This document shows positions 34,291-43,812 of a DNA stretch of 64,000 bases, in pieces; position 1 is the first letter of the stretch; each line of letters opens with the position of its first letter. The stretch is taken from contig NZ_JAHLEB010000015.1 of NCBI RefSeq assembly GCF_018861735.1, positions 34,862 to 98,861 on the forward strand, written 5' to 3'. The position numbers and the translations under genes are program-made. The notes beneath the pieces were generated by a model. It worked only from the letters and a program-made list of their open reading frames with translations, did no database searches and was not told the DNA's origin. The stretch comes from Clostridium lacusfryxellense. GTDB taxonomy: Bacteria; Bacillota; Clostridia; Clostridiales; Clostridiaceae.

Positions 34291-34326
34291 CACTTGTTTA
34301 TTTTGATTTTGAAAGGAAGTATAACA

Positions 34327-35697
34327 ATGAATTATGATGAGGCGATGGCATATATAAAAGACACAGCAAAGTTTGGTAGCAAACTCGGGCTTAAGAGAAC
34401 GCAGATGATATTAGAACTTTTAGGGAATCCGCATAAAAAATTAAAGTGTATCCATATTGCAGGGACCAATGGGAAAGGGTCTACTACAGCTATGGTTACT
34501 ACAATTTTGGTGGAAGCTGGGTATAAAGTAGGTTCGTATACATCTCCTTTTATAGAAGTATTTGAAGAAAGGATGCAAATTAATAATAAGAACATCTCTA
34601 AAGGAGATTTAAGTGACATTATAACAGAGGTTTCCAAAGTAGTAGAGAAGGTAGTAGAACTCGGGTATGGTAATCCGACAGAATTTGAAATTATAACTTG
34701 TGCTGGATTTTTATATTTCCATAAAAATAATGTAGACTTTGCTGTAGTTGAAGTAGGAATCGGTGGAAGGCTTGACTCAACAAATGTAATAACACCGATT
34801 TTAAGCATTATTACATCTGTAAGTCTAGACCATACTTTAATACTTGGGGACACTATAGATAAAATAGCATATGAAAAGGCTGGCATTATTAAGGCGGGAA
34901 TTCCATTAGTTATGTTTCCTCAGCAGAAACAGAGTGAAGAAGTAATAGAAAAAACATGCACCGAAAAAAAATGCAAACTAATAAAAGTTTTTCCGGACTC
35001 ATCTATATATTTAGGTAAAGAGAATTTGCATAATATTGAAAGTGCTTCAATAAATGAAAAAAAATTATTAAATGAAACAATACATAATTACGATAAAATT
35101 ATAACTCAAAGAATTAAAGTAACTACCTTAAATAATGAGTACATTATTGATTTATCACTTTTAGGGAAACATCAATTATTAAATTGTTCTGTAGCAGTTC
35201 ATGCTATAGAGGAACTTATAGCCCAAGGTGCCATTATTAGTAGTGAAGATATAATAAGTGGTCTTAAGAAGGTAAAGTGGCCAGCGAGGCTTGAGGTGAT
35301 GAACAAGAGACCTTTGGTTGTTATAGATGGAGCACATAATATAGATGGTATAGAAAAACTTACTCAAAGCATTGACATGTATTTCAATTACAATAAAATC
35401 ATACTGATTTTAGGAATCCTTGCAGATAAACAAGTAGAGGATATGATAAAAACTATAGTTCCCAAAGCTAGTAGAGTAATTACAGTTACACCTCATAGCG
35501 AGAGGGCGGAACTTTGCGAGCAGTTAAAAGTCCAAGTAGAAAAATATACCTCGGATTGTGAAGCAATAGAAGATTATGAACTGGCTTATAAAAAAGCTCT
35601 GAGCTATTGCGAAGATGGAGACTTATTACTAATATCGGGATCGTTATACATGGTGGGAGATATGAGAAAAATAATACGAAATGTTCATGGTTATTAA
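34327..35697 (+). CDS. folC: Folylpolyglutamate synthase/dihydrofolate synthase
   Basis: 456 residues from ATG 34327 (GAAAGGAAGTA upstream; the earlier in-frame start lies in the inter-gene hairpin). P-loop IAGTNGKGST (about 44-53), the YTSPFIEVFEERMQIN substrate loop, EVGIGGRLDSTNV, and VVIDGAHNIDGIEKL in the C-domain are all standard. It adds glutamates to folates in the cytosol. It lies downstream of valS, as in many clostridia, and ends at a 14-bp terminator stem. Confidence 0.96.
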   Translation: MNYDEAMAYIKDTAKFGSKLGLKRTQMILELLGNPHKKLKCIHIAGTNGKGSTTAMVTTILVEAGYKVGSYTSPFIEVFEERMQINNKNISKGDLSDIITEVSKVVEKVVELGYGNPTEFEIITCAGFLYFHKNNVDFAVVEVGIGGRLDSTNVITPILSIITSVSLDHTLILGDTIDKIAYEKAGIIKAGIPLVMFPQQKQSEEVIEKTCTEKKCKLIKVFPDSSIYLGKENLHNIESASINEKKLLNETIHNYDKIITQRIKVTTLNNEYIIDLSLLGKHQLLNCSVAVHAIEELIAQGAIISSEDIISGLKKVKWPARLEVMNKRPLVVIDGAHNIDGIEKLTQSIDMYFNYNKIILILGILADKQVEDMIKTIVPKASRVITVTPHSERAELCEQLKVQVEKYTSDCEAIEDYELAYKKALSYCEDGDLLLISGSLYMVGDMRKIIRNVHGY

Positions 35698-35703
35698 AAG
35701 CAC

Positions 35704-35744
35704 AAAATGGATGCATCACATTTGGATGCATCCATTTTATTTTT
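35704..35744. terminator. Bidirectional terminator between folC and TSCPD gene
   Basis: AAAATGGATGCATC and GATGCATCCATTTT form a perfect 14-bp stem, loop ACATTTG, then T-run on the + strand and A-run on the left for the convergent gene. Confidence 0.85.
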
Positions 35745-35749
35745 TTTGA

Positions 35750-35998
35750 TTAAGCATTTATAACTAATGCTTCAAGCGCTAATGCGAATTGATCTGGGCA
35801 AGAAGTACTTTTATCACCACATGTAATACCCTTAAGTTTTTTTATAGCAGCTTTAACTTCCATGCCTTTAAGCAAAGTTGAAACTCCTAATGCATTTCCA
35901 GGGCATCCACCTATAAAAATAACATCTGTTATTATATTATCAACAATTTCAAAATTTATTTTTTTTGCACAAACGCCTTTTGGCTCATAACTATACAT
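35750..35998 (-). CDS. TSCPD domain protein, 82 aa
   Basis: Short stand-alone TSCPD protein: begins MYSYEPKGVCAKKINFEI, with IGGCPGNALGVSTLLKG and the naming motif TSCPDQFALALEAL at the end. This matches the small clostridial TSCPD family, related to a domain found at the C-terminus of some ribonucleotide reductases; its role is unknown. Five Cys suggest metal or cluster binding. GGAGGAATAAATT precedes ATG. Convergent with folC. Confidence 0.88.
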   Translation of the reverse strand: MYSYEPKGVCAKKINFEIVDNIITDVIFIGGCPGNALGVSTLLKGMEVKAAIKKLKGITCGDKSTSCPDQFALALEALVINA

Positions 35999-36146
35999 AA
36001 TTTATTCCTCCAATTAGTGTAATCTTAATAATTACACTAATTATTATATACTATTTAGTATCTATAGTTCAAGAAATTAATTTTTAGAAAACATTGTTAG
36101 CACATTATTATTATTTTCATATTATGGATATGAGGAGGTGAGGGAT

Positions 36147-37028
36147 TTGAGAAAGTTATATGTATGTAGTACGTCATCAGATTGCATATCAAAGGTAAAC
36201 TTAGATTTATTTGTAGAAGAGGAAAAAATATATTTGGATAAAGTAAATCTCAAAAGAGTTGGTCCTCATGGCATATGTGGTTATAAAAACAAGATTTTAA
36301 CAGCTAATAGTTATGGTAATAGTATTTCTTTGGTTGATATTAAAAATTATGAAACAGAAAGTTACTTTATAGGTATGCACTGTAATGATTTATCGGTTGA
36401 TGATAATAAGGTTTATGTTATTTGTGGGGATTCAGACGATATAATAGTATTTGATTTAGAGAAAAAAACCATTGTAGAGGCGATTCCTTGTGGTAATTCT
36501 CCGCATAGTATTTATATCTGTAAAAGAAAAAAACTTATTATAGTAGCGAATATGAATAGTGATAGTATAACTATAATAGATTCTTCGCGAGATGGGGATA
36601 TTAAAAATATTAAGGTAGGAGCGTATCCTACTAAAGCGGTAATTACACCTGATGGAAATTATATTTTAGTTTGTGAGTCTAATATTGGCATGGATAACAA
36701 AGGGAATATTAGTATTATTTCGTTGAAAAACTACAATGTAATACAAAAAATTTCTGTTGGAAATTCGCCTGTAGACATGTATTGCAATCAAAAATACTGT
36801 TATATATCAAATTTTGGAGATGGAACGGTTAGTATGGTAGATATTAACAGTTATAAAGAGGTGAAAAAAATAGAGATTGGCGGTATGCCTAGAGGAATAA
36901 TAGAAGATGAAAGATATTTGTATGTAGGTGATAACTATAACAATTTACTGTTTAGGATTGATAAAAATACTGATGATAAAAAAGCTATTTCTATTGGCGG
37001 AGAGCCTACAGGAATGACTTTTTTATAA
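36147..37028 (+). CDS. YVTN-type beta-propeller protein, 293 aa
   Basis: Repeats of about 40 residues with the form 'G-x-x-P-x-x-I/V ... V-V-D ... I-x-V-G' (CGNSPHSIYIC, VGAYPTKAVITPDG, VGNSPVDMYCNQ, IGGMPRGIIEDE, IGGEPTGMTFL), i.e. a seven-bladed propeller of the YVTN/Lvivd type. No signal peptide, so probably cytosolic. The TTG start at 36147 is chosen because GAGGAGG (36132-36138) is spaced eight bases from it; the GTG at 36138 overlaps that signal. Function unknown; similar proteins are common in clostridia. Confidence 0.85.
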   Translation: MRKLYVCSTSSDCISKVNLDLFVEEEKIYLDKVNLKRVGPHGICGYKNKILTANSYGNSISLVDIKNYETESYFIGMHCNDLSVDDNKVYVICGDSDDIIVFDLEKKTIVEAIPCGNSPHSIYICKRKKLIIVANMNSDSITIIDSSRDGDIKNIKVGAYPTKAVITPDGNYILVCESNIGMDNKGNISIISLKNYNVIQKISVGNSPVDMYCNQKYCYISNFGDGTVSMVDINSYKEVKKIEIGGMPRGIIEDERYLYVGDNYNNLLFRIDKNTDDKKAISIGGEPTGMTFL

Positions 37029-37107
37029 AAGTTGTTTTTACGAAAATATATGTAACTTCCATGAGAAATAATAGCTTCTATAGGAAGATTAAGCTTATGT
37101 ATTAAGA

Positions 37108-37635
37108 TTAATCATCTATGAGAAGGTTAATTATTTTGGCGTAAAGTTCTGAAGGTTTGTTCCTCCATTTTGCGCATAAATTTCTTGCTTGTTTGTTTGA
37201 GGTTACACTAAGTTTAATGTCTATAAGTGTAAAACTGTCCTCAGAAGCGGTTAGGTTAACTAAATAATTATTATTGTTTTCTATTGTGTAATCTGCACTG
37301 ACTGTTAGCTCTTTTTTTATATTTTCAATATGGGTTTTTAAGTAGTTATCAATAAGTTGTATTTTGCTATCGGAGATCCTTCCTTTAAACAAGGATAGAA
37401 CATTGTCACCCTTTTGTGTAATGACTAATCTATGTTTACCTTTTTGCTCAGTATGCATAAGTAGGTTTGATGTAACTAATTCTGTAATATATTGTTGCAG
37501 AGTAAAATAATTAATAAAATTATTTTCTAAAATTATTTGTGTTATTTGAATATTAGATATTGGGAGTTTTATTTTATAAAATATATAAAGCAAAAGAAGC
37601 TTATTTTCAGCTAAGTCTAAAGCATCCTCAAACAT
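37108..37635 (-). CDS. DUF4364-like winged-helix protein, 175 aa
   Basis: MFEDALDLAENKLLLLYIFY, then ISNIQITQIILENNFINYFT and LQQYITELVTSNLLMHTEQK, followed by LVITQKGDNVLSLF: a PadR-like winged helix typical of the clostridial DUF4364 family. The C-terminal half is mixed alpha/beta and ends IINLLIDD. GGAGGATACGAT precedes ATG on the minus strand. It is convergent with the propeller gene and divergent from a polysaccharide deacetylase gene. Confidence 0.85.
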   Translation of the reverse strand: MFEDALDLAENKLLLLYIFYKIKLPISNIQITQIILENNFINYFTLQQYITELVTSNLLMHTEQKGKHRLVITQKGDNVLSLFKGRISDSKIQLIDNYLKTHIENIKKELTVSADYTIENNNNYLVNLTASEDSFTLIDIKLSVTSNKQARNLCAKWRNKPSELYAKIINLLIDD

Positions 37636-37721
37636 ATCGTATCCTCCTTGTAGGTCACTTAGTTTAAAACGATAATGAACTGGCTCGTTTAATGTAAAAT
37701 TAACTACAAACAGTATAACAT

Positions 37722-37752
37722 AAAAAGCGCCGAAATGAATCGGTGCTTTTAA
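37722..37752. terminator. Bidirectional hairpin in a divergent promoter region
   Basis: AAAAGCGCCG and CGGTGCTTTT pair over ten positions (one G-T) around AAATGAAT, with A- and T-runs either side. It lies between two divergently transcribed genes, where a terminator is unusual; it may insulate the promoters. Confidence 0.45.
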
Positions 37753-37877
37753 TTATAATGAGTTATTTCTTATAAATAATGGTAAAAAATAAATTTTAGA
37801 TATAAAAATATATACATATATATCAACTTTTAGAATATAAATTTAAGTATAAATATACAAGGAGGATATAGCACGTC

Positions 37878-38627
37878 ATGAGTTACATAAAAAAGAATTT
37901 AATACTATTTTGTATCATTTTTATTGGGGTTTCTACAATTATAGGTATTTATAATTGGAAAAGTAAGGGGACGTTTTTGAATAATCAACGTAAATTACCA
38001 ATTTATAGCGTGGACACTAAAGAGAAAAAAATTGCAATTACATTTGATGCAAGCTGGGGCGATGATAAAACAGAGGATATACTGAAGACACTAGATAAGT
38101 ATAATGCAAAAGCAACATTTTTTATAGTAGGAGCTTGGGTAGACCAATACCCTAAGATGCTAAATATATTGGATGAAAAGGGACATGAAGTAGGAAATCA
38201 TTCCAATAAACATCCTATAATGACTACAATATCTAAAGAAAAAATGATTGAAGAAATAGCGGCAACAGATGCTAAAATAATGTCTATAACAGGAAAGCAA
38301 ACAACACTATTTAGATGCCCTTCAGGAGAATATAATGATTTAGTTATTGGAACTGTACAATCTACAAATCATTATTGTATACAATGGGATGCTGATAGTA
38401 TTGATTGGAAAGAAGAAGGGGCAGAAATTGAGTATAATAGAATAATAAAAAAGACGAGGCCCGGCTCTATACTTTTATTTCACAATGATGCCAAATATAC
38501 CCCAGAGAATTTGGAAAAAATTTTACAACATTTTAAAGCTCAGGGTTATGAATTCGTAACAGTATCAGACCTAATATACAAAAAGAATTATTATATTAAT
38601 GAGTCAGGAAAACAATTACAAAAATAA
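37878..38627 (+). CDS. Polysaccharide deacetylase (PdaB-like, sporulation type), 249 aa
   Basis: One N-terminal membrane anchor (LILFCIIFIGVSTIIGIY, residues 8-25), then a NodB domain: IAITFDASWGDD (catalytic/metal Asp), HEVGNHSNKHP (metal His pair), RCPSGEYND, and SILLFHNDAKYTPENL near the end. The TFDASWG variant and size match PdaB-type deacetylases associated with spores of Firmicutes. It removes acetyl groups from peptidoglycan outside the membrane. AAGGAGGATATAGCACGTC precedes ATG, with a slightly long spacing. Confidence 0.88.
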   Translation: MSYIKKNLILFCIIFIGVSTIIGIYNWKSKGTFLNNQRKLPIYSVDTKEKKIAITFDASWGDDKTEDILKTLDKYNAKATFFIVGAWVDQYPKMLNILDEKGHEVGNHSNKHPIMTTISKEKMIEEIAATDAKIMSITGKQTTLFRCPSGEYNDLVIGTVQSTNHYCIQWDADSIDWKEEGAEIEYNRIIKKTRPGSILLFHNDAKYTPENLEKILQHFKAQGYEFVTVSDLIYKKNYYINESGKQLQK

Positions 38628-38825
38628 TAATTAAAAGTATTGAAATTTAATAGGTATATGTATTATAATGGGAATAAAAAAGGAATATATATGTAAAATT
38701 AGAAAAATAAATGGGGGGAGCTTTGAATAACTAAAATTCTTTCAATATTAGGAATATTACAACGGAAAAATGAATACCTATAATCTAAGGAAAGTTTATT
38801 AAAAAAACTAAGGGAAAGAGGGATT

Positions 38826-39521
38826 ATGATGGAGAATGTTATGTTAAATAACAAGATTTATTTAGAAGGAAAGGTAGTATCTGAACTGAAATTTAGTCAT
38901 GAAATGTATGGGGAAGGGTTTTATGTATTTGATTTTGAGGTATGGAGACTTAGTGAAACAACTGATATTTTAACTATAACAATTTCTGAAAGATTAATCG
39001 CAGGTATGGATATCAAAACAGGAAATGAATTTATAGTTGAAGGTCAACTTAGATCTTACAATAAATTTGTTGAGGGATCTAATAGATTAATATTAACAGT
39101 GTTCGCTAGAGACATTAAAGTATGCGAAGAACGTAGTAAGAATCCAAATCAAATATTTTTAGATGGGTATATTTGCAAAAGCCCAGTGTATAGAACAACT
39201 CCTTTTGGAAGAGAAATTGCAGACATGCTTTTAGCAGTTAATAGATTATATAATAAATCTGATTATATACCTACAATTGCATGGGGACGAAATTCTAGAT
39301 TCTGCAAAAGTCTTGAAGTAGGAGACAACATAAGAATTTGGGGAAGACTCCAGAGTAGAGAATATCAAAAGAAATTATCAGACGACGAAGTTATAAAAAA
39401 AGTAGCATATGAAGTGTCTATATCTAAGATGGAAAGAGTAACCAAAGATGGCGAAAACATAGTGCAGCCAGATACAACAATAGATCAAGATCAAGACTTT
39501 CAAGCCCTAGACGCTATATAG
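38826..39521 (+). CDS. Single-stranded DNA-binding-like protein, two OB folds, 231 aa
   Basis: Two related halves: residues 10-105 (IYLEGKVVSELKFSHEMYGE ... EFIVEGQLRSYNKF) and 110-205 (IFLDGYICKSPVYRTTPFGR ... IRIWGRLQSREYQKK), each with the SSB pattern of G-K/Y, strand and G-R/Q-L-R/Q-S. It lacks the acidic SSB tip, ending QDQDFQALDAI. Clostridia carry such tandem SSB-like proteins besides the canonical SSB. Two adjacent ATGs (38826, 38829) are equally plausible. It is closed by a terminator at 39,573. Confidence 0.82.
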   Translation: MMENVMLNNKIYLEGKVVSELKFSHEMYGEGFYVFDFEVWRLSETTDILTITISERLIAGMDIKTGNEFIVEGQLRSYNKFVEGSNRLILTVFARDIKVCEERSKNPNQIFLDGYICKSPVYRTTPFGREIADMLLAVNRLYNKSDYIPTIAWGRNSRFCKSLEVGDNIRIWGRLQSREYQKKLSDDEVIKKVAYEVSISKMERVTKDGENIVQPDTTIDQDQDFQALDAI

Positions 39522-39572
39522 AATAATTTTAGTAGTTGAAAAGTCATATATTTGTGAATTAATTTTAAGATA

Positions 39573-39613
39573 CTCTCTAGATGTTATATACATATATAAT
39601 GTCTGGAGTTTTT
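39573..39613 (+). terminator. Terminator after SSB-like gene
   Basis: ACTCTCTAGATGTTATAT pairs imperfectly with ATATAATGTCTGGAGT, followed by nine Ts. Confidence 0.75.
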
Positions 39614-39656
39614 TTTTATTAGGACTAGAAATAAGATTCACTTAAGAAGTGAAGGC

Positions 39657-39955
39657 GTAGAAAAGATCATATATTATGTAAAATACATTTAAACAAGCTT
39701 TAGCTTGATGAAACTGCATACGTCACAATAGATTTATTTGAGAAATTAGTGGGTTGAAAAGAGCATATATCACGTAAAATGTATTTTCACAAGCCTTAGT
39801 AATTCTTAATTAATTTTATTTGAAGATACGTTAAGAACAGTACATGTTTGAGCGTTAGCGAGTTTGTACTGTTTAGTATCTTCAATTAAAATTAGTTTAG
39901 AATTACTTAGCGTAGTGAAACACATTTGTAGTAATATATGCTCTTTTCTCCTAAA
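39657..39955. repeat. Long hairpin repeat element plus an incomplete second copy
   Basis: The full element spans about 39,757-39,947. AAAAGAGCATATAT (39757-39770) has its exact reverse complement at 39,934-39,947. The arms continue imperfectly inward (AGTAATTCT with AGAATTACT; TTGAAGATAC with GTATCTTCAA; ACAGTACA with TGTACTGT) to a tip TGAGCGTTAGCGA. A left arm alone, GAAAAGATCATATATTATGT and onward, lies at about 39,661-39,704 as a direct repeat. A related right half occurs at about 47,273-47,385. It looks like a small palindromic mobile repeat (MITE-like) that may also act as a terminator for dapH and the SSB-like gene. Confidence 0.75.
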
Positions 39956-40666
39956 CTATTTTCTTAAATCATCTAATAATTTAGTTTTTTCTTTAGTTCC
40001 ACTATCTACATTTTTTATTATTTTTGCAGGAGCTCCAGCAACTACAACATTTTCAGGAACATCACTAACAACTACTGACCCTGCTGCAACTACTGAGTTT
40101 TTACCGATTTTAACTCCTTCGAGTATTACAGCGTTTGCTCCAATTAGAACATTATCACCAATTTCACAAGGGCTTTTGCTTGGTGGCTCAAGTACGCCTG
40201 CAACTACAGCACCTGCTCCTAAATGAACTCTTTTACCTAGTTTACCTCTTGCGCCTACAACAGCATTCATATCTACCATAGTTTCATCACCAATTTCAGC
40301 GCCTATATTGATAACAGCACCCATCATTATAACGGCATTTTTACCTATGGTAACCTTATCGCGTATAATTGCACCTGGTTCAATTCTTGCATCGATATTT
40401 TTCATATCAATTAAAGGGATAGCAGAATTTCTTCTGTCTAGTTCAAGTCTATATTTTTTGATTTTGTCTTTATACTTTTCTAAGAATTCTGATATCTCAT
40501 CACTTTCTCCAAAAAGTATACGGAAAGTACCTTCACCGAAAGTCTCTATATTCCCAAACTGGCATTGTGATAAATCTCCATCAATATAAAGTTTAATTGG
40601 TGTAGCCTTTTTTGATTCTTTTATGTACCTTGCAATTTCATAAGCATCTGTTAAATCGTAGTTCAT
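39956..40666 (-). CDS. dapH: Tetrahydrodipicolinate N-acetyltransferase
   Basis: 236 residues. The N-terminal 80 residues ([20 protein letters not shown] ... [14 protein letters not shown]) are the DapH-specific domain. Residues about 90-210 are a left-handed beta helix of hexapeptide repeats ([60 protein letters not shown]). It acetylates tetrahydrodipicolinate in the acetylase branch of the DAP/lysine pathway. Divergent from an aminotransferase that could carry out the next step and near dapA/dapB: a DAP gene cluster. CGAGAGGAGAC precedes ATG. Confidence 0.95.
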   Translation of the reverse strand: MNYDLTDAYEIARYIKESKKATPIKLYIDGDLSQCQFGNIETFGEGTFRILFGESDEISEFLEKYKDKIKKYRLELDRRNSAIPLIDMKNIDARIEPGAIIRDKVTIGKNAVIMMGAVINIGAEIGDETMVDMNAVVGARGKLGKRVHLGAGAVVAGVLEPPSKSPCEIGDNVLIGANAVILEGVKIGKNSVVAAGSVVVSDVPENVVVAGAPAKIIKNVDSGTKEKTKLLDDLRK

Positions 40667-40934
40667 AATTAGTCTCCTCTCGTATCATAAGTATTAATCC
40701 AAATTCTTGTTTTTATGCATTCCATTTCAAGTAAAATATAAATACTATCTTATTATGAAAACAAATTTAAAATACTTATTTTCTTAAGAAATATATTTAA
40801 AATTAAAGAATCAATGAAAAATATCATTAGCATAGTTATAAAAATTTAAAAAATACTGATTTTTATTATATTATATAGTAAAATACTTATAATGCAAACA
40901 CTTGAAAAGTAAAAACACTTGAAAGGATGATTTT

Positions 40935-42080
40935 ATGAGTAATTTATTTTCAAACAACGTATCTAATGTTGAAATATCTGGAATTAGAAAATTTTTCAAT
41001 AAGGTTTCAAAAGTTGAAGGTGCAATTTCATTGACACTTGGGCAACCTGATTTTCCAGTGCCTAAAAATATTAAAAAAGCTATGATTAATGCAATTAATG
41101 AAAATAAAACGGAGTATACAGCTAATGCAGGTATTGTGGAGCTTAGAAATGAGATTTCTAATTTTTTACGTAGCATGGACATTAACTATTTAGCTGATGA
41201 AATAACTGTGACTGTAGGAGGAAGTGAGGCACTGCTATGTATTTTTGGGGCATTTTTGAATGCGGGAGATAAAGTTCTTGTGCCAACACCAGCTTACCCG
41301 GCTTATGAGAGCTGTGTTAAGATTTTTGGCGCGGAAGTAGTTAACTATAATCTTAACAAAGATTTTTCTATTAACTTTGATAGTATAATTAAACTTATAG
41401 ATGATGAAAATCCTAAGCTATTAGTTATGTCACATCCGTCAAACCCAACTGGAGCAATATTATCAAGGATTGAGCGTGATAAACTTTTTGAAATCCTAAA
41501 AGAAAGAAATATTTACATAATAAGTGATGAGATGTATAGCGCGTTGTGCTATGAAGAATACTATTCTCTTGCTCAAATTGATGAATTAAGAAATAGAATA
41601 ATTTTGGTAGGCGGGTTTTCTAAAATGTTTTCAATGACTGGACTTAGAGTAGGATATGTTTGTGCTAGCAAACACATAACGGATAATATACTCAAAGTGC
41701 ATCAATATAATGTTTCTTGTGCAACTTCAATTTCGCAATGGGGAGCACTTGAAGGATTAATTTCTTGCAGGGATGATGTCAGTAATATGAAAGTTGAATT
41801 TGAAAAGAGAAAAGAGTATGTGTATAAAAGGTTAAGGCAAATGGGGATGGATACAACACTTCCTAGAGGAGCTTTTTATATATTTCCATCTATAGAGAAA
41901 TTCTCTATGACTAGCGAAGAGTTTTGTACTAGGTTACTAAATGAAGGCTTAGTTGCTGTAGTGCCTGGTTCAGCTTTTGGAACAGGAGGGGAAGGATTTA
42001 TCAGGATATCATATTCGTATAGTTCAGAGGTTTTAAAAGAGGGGTTAGACAGGATGGAAAAATGGATCGCAATGTTATAA
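40935..42080 (+). CDS. PLP-dependent aminotransferase, probable N-acetyl-DAP aminotransferase (PatA-like), 381 aa
   Basis: Class I fold-type aminotransferase: SLTLGQPDFPVPKNIKKAM at the start, YTANAGIVELRNEIS, SHPSNPTGA (substrate Asn), IISDEMYSAL (PLP-binding Asp and Tyr), GGFSKMFSMTGLRVG with PLP-lysine Lys230, and FIRISYSYS (substrate Arg). Its place between dapH and dapB suggests the amino transfer to N-acetyl-LL-DAP, but sequence alone cannot exclude another substrate. GAAAGGATG precedes ATG. Ends at a strong bidirectional terminator. Confidence 0.85.
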   Translation: MSNLFSNNVSNVEISGIRKFFNKVSKVEGAISLTLGQPDFPVPKNIKKAMINAINENKTEYTANAGIVELRNEISNFLRSMDINYLADEITVTVGGSEALLCIFGAFLNAGDKVLVPTPAYPAYESCVKIFGAEVVNYNLNKDFSINFDSIIKLIDDENPKLLVMSHPSNPTGAILSRIERDKLFEILKERNIYIISDEMYSALCYEEYYSLAQIDELRNRIILVGGFSKMFSMTGLRVGYVCASKHITDNILKVHQYNVSCATSISQWGALEGLISCRDDVSNMKVEFEKRKEYVYKRLRQMGMDTTLPRGAFYIFPSIEKFSMTSEEFCTRLLNEGLVAVVPGSAFGTGGEGFIRISYSYSSEVLKEGLDRMEKWIAML

Positions 42081-42112
42081 CAGTAATTTCCGTAAGTGGG
42101 GTATATATATAA

Positions 42113-42152
42113 TAAAGCCTTGGAGCAGAGAAGTATCTGTTCCAAGGCTTTA
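42113..42152. terminator. Bidirectional terminator between aminotransferase and dapB
   Basis: AAAGCCTTGGA and TCCAAGGCTTT form an 11-bp perfect stem around a 16-base loop. It serves the two convergent units. Confidence 0.8.
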
Positions 42153-42163
42153 GTTATTAGCGT

Positions 42164-42919
42164 TTAAAGTGATAGATTGATTACGTCATCCATAGTATAC
42201 ATACCTTTATCTTTTCCGTACATAAATTCGCAAGCTTTAAGTGAGCCTATTGCAAAAACATCTCTTGATATTGCAGTATGCTTGATTTCGATACATTCGC
42301 CTTTTCCTGCAAATATAACTTCATGATCACCTATAATATTCCCACCACGAATAGCGTGAATTCCTATTTCGTTGTGCTCTCTTTTACTTAATCCATCTCG
42401 ACCATTAGTAAAAACCGTCTCGTCGTCTATTGAAGCTTTAATTGTATTAGCAAGAAGTAGAGCGGTGCCACTAGGTGCATCAACTTTCTGATTGTGATGT
42501 TTTTCAATTATTTCAATATCGAAATCTTTATAAAGCATTTTGCTTACACTCTTAAGAATGTTATTAACAATATTTATACCTATGGACATATTTGCTGAGT
42601 GAAATACTGGGATTTCACTGCTAAGGGAGCTAATTTCAGATAATTGTTCAGCTGAGTAACCAGTGGTACAAAATACAATAGGAGTATTTTTTTCTTTAGA
42701 ATACTTACATAAGTCAATTAAAGCATCTGGCCTTGAAAAATCTAAAATTACATCTACATCAATATCACACTCAAGTATGCTGTCATAGCATGGATAGTTT
42801 AGATTAGATGAATTCCTATCAACACCTGCAACAATTTCAATTGTTGTTGAAGCTTTCGCCATTTCAGAAATAACTTTACCCATTTTCCCATTACAACCAT
42901 TTAGAAGCATTCTAATCAT
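42164..42919 (-). CDS. dapB: 4-hydroxy-tetrahydrodipicolinate reductase
   Basis: 251 residues. NAD(P)-binding NGCNGKMGKVI (7-17), FSRPDALIDL, CTTGYSA, the catalytic IIEKHHNQKVDAPSGTAL block (His141, His142, Lys145) and the C-terminal IGIHAIRGGNIIGDHEVIFA. It reduces the dihydrodipicolinate precursor to tetrahydrodipicolinate, the DapH substrate. Its start overlaps the dapA stop by one base; GGAGGTATTATA serves as ribosome-binding site, so the two are translationally coupled. Confidence 0.97.
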   Translation of the reverse strand: MIRMLLNGCNGKMGKVISEMAKASTTIEIVAGVDRNSSNLNYPCYDSILECDIDVDVILDFSRPDALIDLCKYSKEKNTPIVFCTTGYSAEQLSEISSLSSEIPVFHSANMSIGINIVNNILKSVSKMLYKDFDIEIIEKHHNQKVDAPSGTALLLANTIKASIDDETVFTNGRDGLSKREHNEIGIHAIRGGNIIGDHEVIFAGKGECIEIKHTAISRDVFAIGSLKACEFMYGKDKGMYTMDDVINLSL

Positions 42920-43812
42920 TATAATACCTCCTTTAATGGAACGTTATATGCTTTTAATTCTTTTTTTAGGAACTCTAAATTATTATCTTCCATTTCACAT
43001 AAAGGTAATCTTAGAGGACCGACCTGCATGCCCATAAGATTTAGAGCTGTTTTTACAGGGATTGGATTTGTTTCTATAAATATAGAATTATTAAGTGGAA
43101 GGTAACCTAATTGAATTTTTAATGCCTCATCGTGCTTTCCATTTAAATATAATTCACACATGTTATGAATATCTGTAGGAATTATATTTGCAATAACGGA
43201 TATAACTCCTATACCACCTAATGAAAGTATAGGTATAACTTGATCATCATTACCTGAATAGATATCTAAGTTATCTGCGCATAACGCTTTAATTTGAGCT
43301 ATTTGACTTATATCTCCACTTGCCTCTTTGATTGCTACAATATTTGGTATTAAGCATAATTTTTGAAGTGTTCGTGGAAGAATATTAAGAGCCGTCCTTG
43401 AAGGAACATTGTATATTATTATTGGTGAAGTTACACTATTTGCAATTACTTTAAAGTGCTCAACTAAACCCTTTTGTGTAGTTTTGTTGTAGTAGGGTGT
43501 AATTACAAGTAATGCATCTACTCCTATTTTTTCTGCCCATTTACTCATACTAATTGCATCGGCAGTGTTGTTACTTCCAGTACCTGCGATTACTGGAATT
43601 CTTTTATTAACTAAATCAACTACAAATTTTATAGTCTCTTTTTTTTCTTGTTCAGTCATAGTAGAAGCTTCACCAGTTGTACCGCAGACAATAATTGCAT
43701 CTGTTTTACTTTCAATATGCCATTCTATTAATTCCTCAAGTTTTTGGAAATCTACTCCTCTTTCGTTAAATGGAGTGACGATTGCAACACCAGACCCTTT
43801 AAAAATACTCAA
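42919..43812 (-). CDS. dapA: 4-hydroxy-tetrahydrodipicolinate synthase
   Basis: 297 residues. TIM-barrel signatures: [15 protein letters not shown] (43-57), the catalytic Tyr134 in [10 protein letters not shown] and Schiff-base Lys162 in [11 protein letters not shown]. It condenses pyruvate with aspartate semialdehyde, the first committed step to lysine/DAP. Starts with TTG (AGGAGGTAATCTT before it). I see no lysine riboswitch in the 394 bp upstream, so control must be by other means. Confidence 0.97.
   Translation of the reverse strand: MSIFKGSGVAIVTPFNERGVDFQKLEELIEWHIESKTDAIIVCGTTGEASTMTEQEKKETIKFVVDLVNKRIPVIAGTGSNNTADAISMSKWAEKIGVDALLVITPYYNKTTQKGLVEHFKVIANSVTSPIIIYNVPSRTALNILPRTLQKLCLIPNIVAIKEASGDISQIAQIKALCADNLDIYSGNDDQVIPILSLGGIGVISVIANIIPTDIHNMCELYLNGKHDEALKIQLGYLPLNNSIFIETNPIPVKTALNLMGMQVGPLRLPLCEMEDNNLEFLKKELKAYNVPLKEVL

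Noticed and set aside
36138..36146. GTG start for the beta-propeller gene
   Set aside because: The GTG overlaps the ribosome-binding site that is correctly spaced for TTG 36147.
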